From G025836975 sp040391135 (lineage in GTDB: Bacteria > Pseudomonadota > Gammaproteobacteria > Burkholderiales > Burkholderiaceae_B), in contig JBEBYL010000004.1 of the NCBI GenBank assembly GCA_040391135.1, positions 139,355 through 203,354 on the forward strand: a DNA stretch of 64,000 bases, written 5' to 3'. The position numbers and the translations under genes were made by a program. The notes under the pieces are model-generated. The model saw only the letters and a list, made by a program, of their open reading frames with translations, did no database searches and was not told the origin of the DNA. This document shows, one piece after another, positions 59,411-64,000 of the stretch. Positions within the stretch are counted from its first letter, which is position 1. Every line of letters begins with the position of its first letter.

Positions 59411-59901
59411 GCCGATTCCCCGTGCTGTTTGAGTTCCTGGATCATGGCGTCGATTTTCTCGGACGACATGCGTACACACATATGCCTGTTGTTCATGAGC
59501 ATGACGGGCGAATCGCCGCAAGCGCCCATGCATTCGCCTTCCATCAGGGTGAACAGGCCGTCGGGCGTGGTCTCGCGGAAGTCGACGCCCAGCTTCTGCT
59601 TCAGGTAATCGGCCGCCTTTACGCCGTCGCGCAAGGCACAGGGCAAGTTCGTGCAAACGGTGATCTTGTAGCGGCCCACCGGGTGCGTATTGAACATGTT
59701 GTAGAACGTGGCGACTTCCTGCACGGCGATGGGCGGCACATGCAGGTAGGCGGCGACGTCGTCGATGACTTCGGTGGACACCCACCCTTTTTCTTCCTGG
59801 GCGATCGTCAATGCCGCCATGATGGCGGACTGTTGCTGGTCGCCGGGGAACTTGGTCAGTTCCCGGTCGATTTTCTGATAGGCTTGTTCGGAAAGCAGCA
59901 T
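59407..59901 (-). CDS. nuoE: NADH-quinone oxidoreductase subunit E
   Basis: This 164-residue thioredoxin-fold subunit carries the [2Fe-2S] cluster N1a. Ligands are in CTNLPCALRDG and GECMGACGDSPVMLMN, giving the CX4C and CX3C pairs. The N-terminal helical part has QQSAIMAALTIAQEEKGWVS. It is translationally coupled to nuoF and follows nuoD by 35 bases. Confidence 0.97.
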   Translation of the reverse strand: MLLSEQAYQKIDRELTKFPGDQQQSAIMAALTIAQEEKGWVSTEVIDDVAAYLHVPPIAVQEVATFYNMFNTHPVGRYKITVCTNLPCALRDGVKAADYLKQKLGVDFRETTPDGLFTLMEGECMGACGDSPVMLMNNRHMCVRMSSEKIDAMIQELKQHGESA

Positions 59902-59936
59902 AGTTTGAATCCGGTTTTTACCTTGGCTAGCGCCGG

Positions 59937-61193
59937 TTAACGGTCGATTTCGCCAAACACAATGTCTTGCGTCCCAATGATGGTGACGGCGTCGGCAATC
60001 ATGTGCCCGCGCGACATCTCGTCGAGGGATTGCAGGTGCGCAAAGCCCGGCGCGCGTATCTTCATGCGATAGGGCTTGTTGGCGCCGTCGGACACCATGT
60101 AGATGCCGAACTCGCCCTTGGGGTGCTCGACCGCGGCATAGGTTTCGCCGGCAGGCACATGCATGCCTTCAGTGAAGAGCTTGAAATGGTGGATAAGGTC
60201 TTCCATGCCCGTCTTCATGCGTTCGCGGCTGGGCGGCGCAACCTTGTGGTTGTCGATGATGACGGGGCCGGGGTTGTTGCGCAGCCATTCCACGCACTGG
60301 CGAATGATGCGGTTGCTTTCGCGCATTTCGGCGATACGCACCAAATAGCGGTCATAGCAGTCGCCATTGACGCCCACGGGAATGTCGAATTCCAGGCGGT
60401 CGTAGACCTCGTAGGGCTGCATGCGGCGCAAGTCCCACTCGATGCCGGAACCGCGCAGCATGGGGCCGGTAAAGCCCAGGGCCTTGGCGCGATCGGGACT
60501 GACCACGCCAACGTCCACCAGCCGCTGCTTCCAGATGCGGTTATCGGTCAGCAGCGTTTCGTATTCGTCGACGCAGGTGGGAAAACGGTTGGTGAAGTCT
60601 TCGATGAAATCCAGCAGCGAACCCGAACGCGCTTCGTTCATGGCGCGCATTTCTTTTTCGCCGCGATACTTGCTGGACTGGCCGTACTGGGGCATGGCAT
60701 CGGGCAAGTCGCGATAAACGCCGCCCGGACGGTAGTAGGCCGCGTGCATGCGCGCGCCCGACACCGCCTCGTAACAATCCATAAGGTCTTCGCGCTCGCG
60801 GAAGGCGTACAGGAACACCGCCATGGCGCCGACGTCCAGCGCGTGCGAACCCAGCGACATAAGATGATTGAGCAGGCGCGTGATCTCGTCGAACATGACG
60901 CGTATGTACTGCGCGCGCAGCGGCACCTTGATGCCCATCAGGTTCTCGACCGCCATGACATAGGCGTGCTCGTTGCACATCATGGACACATAGTCCAGGC
61001 GATCCATGTAAGGCAAGGCCTGAAGATAGGTCTTGTGCTCGGCCAGCTTTTCAGTGGCGCGGTGCAGCAGGCCGATATGCGGATCGGCGCGCTGGATGAC
61101 CTCGCCATCCAGTTCCAGCACAAGGCGCAACACGCCGTGCGCGGCCGGATGCTGAGGCCCGAAGTTAAGTGTGTAGTTTTTGATTTCAGCCAT
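59937..61193 (-). CDS. nuoD: NADH-quinone oxidoreductase subunit D
   Basis: This is the 49-kDa-type subunit (418 residues), related to the large subunit of NiFe hydrogenases, and forms the quinone site with NuoB. Visible features are NFGPQHPAAHGVLRLVLELD near the N-terminus, with the quinone-site His in GPQHPAAHG, then IGLLHRATEKLAE, LMSLGSHALDVGA and the C-terminal IGTQDIVFGEIDR. NuoC is a separate gene, not fused as in E. coli; the gap is three bases. Confidence 0.98.
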   Translation of the reverse strand: MAEIKNYTLNFGPQHPAAHGVLRLVLELDGEVIQRADPHIGLLHRATEKLAEHKTYLQALPYMDRLDYVSMMCNEHAYVMAVENLMGIKVPLRAQYIRVMFDEITRLLNHLMSLGSHALDVGAMAVFLYAFREREDLMDCYEAVSGARMHAAYYRPGGVYRDLPDAMPQYGQSSKYRGEKEMRAMNEARSGSLLDFIEDFTNRFPTCVDEYETLLTDNRIWKQRLVDVGVVSPDRAKALGFTGPMLRGSGIEWDLRRMQPYEVYDRLEFDIPVGVNGDCYDRYLVRIAEMRESNRIIRQCVEWLRNNPGPVIIDNHKVAPPSRERMKTGMEDLIHHFKLFTEGMHVPAGETYAAVEHPKGEFGIYMVSDGANKPYRMKIRAPGFAHLQSLDEMSRGHMIADAVTIIGTQDIVFGEIDR

Positions 61194-61196
61194 GTT

Positions 61197-61808
61197 CTAG
61201 CGCCCTGCTCCGTAGCCTTGTTCACGCACAACACGCGGAGTGATTTCACGCGGCTCTATGGTTACGGGCTGGTAGATAACCCGTTTCTGTTCCGTGTCGT
61301 AGCGCATTTCCACATTGCCCGACAAGGGGAAGTCTTTGCGGAAGGGATGGCCGATGAAACCGTAGTCGGTCAGAATACGGCGCAAATCGGGATGCCCTTC
61401 GAAGACGATGCCGTACAAATCGAATGCCTCGCGCTCGAACCAGTTGACCGCCGGCCATACATCGACCAGGGTGGGCAGCACGGGGAATTCGTCGTTGGGC
61501 ACATAAGCCCGCACTCGCAGCCGCCAGTTGTTCTTGACCGACAGCAGATGCACCACCACCGCAAAACGTTGCGGGTGCTGGCTGGGCTCGGCCACGTAGG
61601 TGGGAGCGCCCCATCCGGAGTAATCGATTCCGCACAGGTCGATGCATGTATCGAAGCCCAGCGTTGCATTGTCGCGCAGGGCGGTACAGGCATCGACCCA
61701 GTCCTTGGCCGGAACCTCGAGCGTAAGCTCGTTCAGGGCCAGCTTCAGTGCGGCGGATTCGCCAAACGTGGCCAGCAAGTTAGTGTGTAGCGTTTCGAGC
61801 CGAGTCAT
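61197..61808 (-). CDS. nuoC: NADH-quinone oxidoreductase subunit C
   Basis: This 30-kDa-type subunit (203 residues) has the signature WFEREAFDLYGIVFEGHPDL and RRILTDYGFIGHPFRKDFPL. It is a peripheral structural subunit next to NuoD. The ATG at 61808 gives a normal-length N-terminal domain. The gene ends three bases before nuoD. Confidence 0.97.
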   Translation of the reverse strand: MTRLETLHTNLLATFGESAALKLALNELTLEVPAKDWVDACTALRDNATLGFDTCIDLCGIDYSGWGAPTYVAEPSQHPQRFAVVVHLLSVKNNWRLRVRAYVPNDEFPVLPTLVDVWPAVNWFEREAFDLYGIVFEGHPDLRRILTDYGFIGHPFRKDFPLSGNVEMRYDTEQKRVIYQPVTIEPREITPRVVREQGYGAGR

Positions 61809-61849
61809 AGTTCAAGCAGTTCAACGTTAAGGGTGAAAGCCGAAGAGGC

Positions 61850-62326
61850 CTAGCGCGCGATGGTGTTGGTCAGGCGGATTTTGTTCTGCATTTGCAGAAG
61901 GCCGTAGACCAGGGCTTCCGCCGTGGGCGGGCAGCCCGGCACATAGACGTCGACCGGCACGATGCGATCGCAGCCGCGCACCACCGAATACGAGTAGTGG
62001 TAATAGCCGCCGCCGTTCGCACAGGAACCCATGGACAGGACCCAGCGCGGTTCTGGCATCTGGTCGTACACCTTGCGCAATGCGGGCGCCATCTTGTTGC
62101 ACAGCGTACCCGCCACGATCATCAGGTCGGACTGGCGCGGACTGGGGCGGAATATGATGCCGAACTGGTCCAGGTCGTAGCGCGCCGCCCCGGCATGCAT
62201 CATTTCCACCGCGCAACAGGCCAGACCGAAAGTCATGGGCCACAAGGAGCCCGTCTTGGCCCAGTTAAGGAACTTGTCCGCGCTGGTGGTTATAAAACCT
62301 TCTTTCATAATGCCGTCGATAGCCAT
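61850..62326 (-). CDS. nuoB: NADH-quinone oxidoreductase subunit B
   Basis: This 158-residue subunit holds the terminal cluster N2 that reduces quinone. Its unusual tandem-cysteine ligand site is ACCAVEMMH, completed by MGSCANGGGYYHYSYS and YVPGCPPTAEAL. It is preceded by an unusually long 153-base gap from nuoA and lies 41 bases before nuoC. Confidence 0.98.
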   Translation of the reverse strand: MAIDGIMKEGFITTSADKFLNWAKTGSLWPMTFGLACCAVEMMHAGAARYDLDQFGIIFRPSPRQSDLMIVAGTLCNKMAPALRKVYDQMPEPRWVLSMGSCANGGGYYHYSYSVVRGCDRIVPVDVYVPGCPPTAEALVYGLLQMQNKIRLTNTIAR

Positions 62327-62377
62327 AATTTACCTTTAGCCCTGGAATGGATCGGCGATGAAGCGCATCGCACATGG

Positions 62378-62393
62378 GGTTGCGGCTGCAACC
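62378..62393. repeat. hairpin in the nuoA-nuoB spacer
   Basis: GGTTGC and GCAACC flank a 4-base loop in the middle of the 153-base spacer between nuoA and nuoB. It has no T-run, so it is more likely an mRNA stability or processing structure than a terminator. Confidence 0.4.
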
Positions 62394-62479
62394 TCGCCTG
62401 ACCCATCCCTTTGAATTCGCATCTGTTTAGTTTTGAACAACGGGCTGACGCACGCCGGCCAACCCGCAACAACCGCCGA

Positions 62480-62839
62480 TCATTCCCAATCGAGCGCGCC
62501 CTTCTTCCACTCGTAGATGAAACCGACGGTAAGAATGGCCAGAAACACAAGAACCGTCCAGAACCCGACCATGCCTATGGTACCGTTGGCCATGGCCCAG
62601 GGAAACAGGAAGGCGATTTCTAGGTCGAACATAATGAACAGGATCGCAACCAGGTAGTAGCGCACGTCGAACTTCATGCGCGAGTCGCTGAAGGCCTCGA
62701 AACCGCACTCGTATTGCGACAGCTTTTCGTCGTACGGGCGATGGGGCCCAAGCAGGCGGCCTGCCGATAGCAGCGCGAAACCGATCAGGGTTGCAACGAC
62801 TATAAACAGCAGAACGGGGAAGTACTGTTCCAGATTCAT
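62480..62839 (-). CDS. nuoA: NADH-quinone oxidoreductase subunit A
   Basis: This 119-residue membrane subunit has three helices and opens the operon. The conserved loop is QYECGFEAFSDSRMKFDVRYYL, whose quinone-site cysteine lies in YECGFEAF, and the second helix contains FIMFDLEIAFLFPWA with the conserved acidic residues. The start at 62839 (MNLEQYFPVLL) is preferred over an ATG six codons upstream. A -10-like element lies at 62875-62880. Confidence 0.97.
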   Translation of the reverse strand: MNLEQYFPVLLFIVVATLIGFALLSAGRLLGPHRPYDEKLSQYECGFEAFSDSRMKFDVRYYLVAILFIMFDLEIAFLFPWAMANGTIGMVGFWTVLVFLAILTVGFIYEWKKGALDWE

Positions 62840-62874
62840 GCGAACGCATCCAATCACGATAAGTAAACTCTAGG

Positions 62875-62880
62875 ATTGTA
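62875..62880 (-). promoter_or_regulatory. -10 element of the nuo operon
   Basis: The minus strand reads TACAAT (five of six) 35 bases before the nuoA ATG. No good -35 is present at 17 bases, so an activator may be needed or the call may be wrong. Confidence 0.4.
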
Positions 62881-63166
62881 GCATTTTGAGAGCGTCATTC
62901 TGCTGAATGACCCTGTTCGGAAACATGTTGGCGAACCAGCTTGATCGGGATCACCCGCCTTATCGAATCCCAGACAGCCGGCGGCGCTGGAACAAAGGAA
63001 ATTATTGCCTACACCGCAGCCGCCGACCTTGTGGCGACAAGGCCGGCGAAGGCCGCCAATGCGCCTGGCACGCCGTTAAACCTCGGCACCGTGATCTGAC
63101 AATAGCCTCCGAATGCATGACCTCATGCGCCCTCGCCTCAATCATAATCGAGCCAAGTCACCACAA

Positions 63167-63200
63167 AAGCAAAAACCACCCCGGAGGGTGGTTTTTGCTT
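63167..63200 (-). terminator. rho-independent terminator of the porin gene
   Basis: A perfect 15-bp stem, with AAGCAAAAACCACCC paired to its reverse complement over a 4-base loop, ends in a T-rich arm on the minus strand. It lies about 80 bases downstream of the porin stop codon. Confidence 0.9.
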
Positions 63201-63281
63201 AGCAAATACTACTTGCTTCAGTTCATTCGGCAACCCGGCAAGCCGGGCGGCCTCGGCGCATAGGCTAGCTATGCAATCCGA

Positions 63282-64000
63282 TTAGAACTGGTGACGCAGG
63301 CCGACGCCCAGAAGGGTGGCTTTTGCATCAGGCAGGAAGTAAGCATTCTTGGCGTACGAACCGATAGCGTACACGTTGGTGCGCTTGGACAGGTTGTAGG
63401 TGTAGCCCAGGCTGTACGTTTGCTGTTTCTTCCACTCGGCGCCGACAGGATTGTTATCGGGTTCGTTGGTAGGATCAGCCATGGTCCAGGAAGCCATGAT
63501 CTTGCCGTTGCCGATAGGAGCCGACAGACCAACCAGGTAGGAGTTGATCTTCAGGCCTTCAGCGGCGCCGAACGAAGGCGTCTTGAATGCGGACGAGCCA
63601 CCGTAGTCGTTACCGGCGAAGTAGCCGTTACGCGTTTGACCGAAAGCCAGGTGAGCCTTGACGACTTCGAAGTCGTAGGCTGCGCCCAGGTTCCATGCCT
63701 TGACGGTTGCATCTTGGCCGCCGTTGACAGCTGCGGTGTAGCCAACAACTGCGCCACCCAGGGAGTCGGTACCGATACGGCTGGTGCCGCTTTCAGCAGT
63801 CGAACCCTTGACCTTGAATTGGTCGTAGCTCAGAGCAACAGCCAGAGGGCCGTTTGCATAGCGCAGACCGGTCGTGATGGCACGCTTGTTGGTGTCATCG
63901 GAACCCGACTCTTTCCAGGCTTGGCCGCCGTCAACGTTGAACGAATAGCCGACGCCGAACTGGAAGCCCGAGAAATTCGGGGTTTGGTACATGACCATGT
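63282..64000 (-). CDS. outer-membrane porin, C-terminal part (5' end outside window)
   Basis: About 239 residues of a Gram-negative general porin of the Burkholderiales type are present; the frame is open at the right edge. The sequence alternates short amphipathic beta strands and Gly/Asn/Asp-rich loops (GFQFGVGYSFN, LAVALSYDQFKV, YSLGYTYNLSKRTNVYAIGSY). It ends with GVGLRHQF, the terminal phenylalanine needed for recognition by the Bam machinery. It probably forms trimeric diffusion channels. The signal peptide lies beyond the window. Confidence 0.93.
   Translation of the reverse strand, partial: MVMYQTPNFSGFQFGVGYSFNVDGGQAWKESGSDDTNKRAITTGLRYANGPLAVALSYDQFKVKGSTAESGTSRIGTDSLGGAVVGYTAAVNGGQDATVKAWNLGAAYDFEVVKAHLAFGQTRNGYFAGNDYGGSSAFKTPSFGAAEGLKINSYLVGLSAPIGNGKIMASWTMADPTNEPDNNPVGAEWKKQQTYSLGYTYNLSKRTNVYAIGSYAKNAYFLPDAKATLLGVGLRHQF

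Larger units (their letters stand above)
62840..63281. other. 442-bp intergenic region between nuoA and the porin gene
   Basis: No convincing gene is seen. The region holds the probable nuoA promoter at the left, a CCTTGT / ACAAGG hairpin (63027-63042), the porin terminator (63167-63200), and two further inverted repeats, CCCGGC / GCCGGG at 63234-63247 and GCATAG / CTATGC at 63258-63274. A plus-strand frame without an ATG (62941-63099) has coding-like composition but no recognised product. Confidence 0.5.

Noticed and set aside
59967..61790. Open frame of 607 codons opposite nuoD and nuoC
   Set aside because: It spans two real genes and their junction, and its translation has no family resemblance.
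62840..63166. Possible tRNA or small RNA gene upstream of nuoA
   Set aside because: In some relatives a tRNA gene precedes nuo, but no cloverleaf, T-arm or CCA end can be drawn on either strand here.
62907..63263. 118-codon plus-strand frame between nuoA and the porin gene
   Set aside because: It runs through the porin terminator hairpin, has odd composition (many Arg, Cys, His) and no ribosome site.
1..64000. Search for a defence island, prophage, integron, CRISPR array or biosynthetic cluster
   Set aside because: All genes but a few small ones belong to core metabolism, envelope, repair or respiration; no integrase, transposase, repeat array or composition break beyond short AT-rich promoter tracts was seen.

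Overview
The window is ordinary chromosomal DNA of a GC-rich betaproteobacterium, most likely family Alcaligenaceae (Bordetella, Achromobacter, Pusillimonas relatives). This rests on the RisA/RisS-type regulator pair next to ahpC/ahpD, the DUF2863, DUF1178 and DUF2818 genes typical of Burkholderiales, EF-P with Arg32 beside its rhamnosyltransferase EarP, and a Burkholderiales-type porin. The genus is inference. No phage, transposon, CRISPR array, toxin-antitoxin pair, defence locus, rRNA or tRNA was recognised.

Layout. 1-3198 (+): end of a 2-methylcitrate cycle operon, with the acnD C-terminus, prpF and prpD. 3321-4026 (+): a small membrane protein and a small acetyltransferase. 4092-9642 (+): acnB behind a clear promoter and a perfect palindrome, then acnA. 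9802-12766 (+): a DUF2863 gene, earP and efp. 12797-20425 (-): a DUF1178 zinc-ribbon protein, then a YejABEF-type peptide ABC importer headed by a nuclease-like gene. 20602-24976: aidB-like and corA genes (-), facing an acyl-CoA dehydrogenase and a DUF423 protein (+). 25013-31696 (-): smc-zipA-ligA. 31951-35437: lplT (+), then a convergent uracil-DNA glycosylase and a tsaB-rimI fusion (-). 35802-39180 (+): risA-risS and ahpC-ahpD. 39253-44901: ispD-ispF (-), mfd (+), serB (-). 45141-47678 (+): a large MscS-type channel whose 3' end overlaps the tail of the nuo operon. 47560-62839 (-): all fourteen complex I genes nuoA to nuoN in canonical order plus a DUF2818 gene. 63282-64000 (-): a porin C-terminus cut by the window edge.

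How the genes work together. The left third handles propionate and citrate carbon: AcnD, PrpF and PrpD process 2-methylcitrate, and AcnB and AcnA serve the TCA and methylcitrate cycles. The right quarter encodes the NADH dehydrogenase that takes electrons from that metabolism. Between them are envelope, genome-maintenance (SMC, LigA, Mfd, UDG), translation (EF-P/EarP, TsaB-RimI), isoprenoid (IspD/IspF) and peroxide-defence (AhpC/AhpD) genes.

I found no convincing undescribed multi-gene system. The observations most worth following up are the perfect 25-bp palindrome abutting the acnB -35 element, an internal duplication in the DUF2818 protein together with its 119-bp convergent overlap, the doubly anchored YejA-like protein with its enlarged permease partner, a 24-bp palindrome ahead of the DUF2863-earP-efp cluster, and OmpR-like boxes with a gene-like relic upstream of risA.
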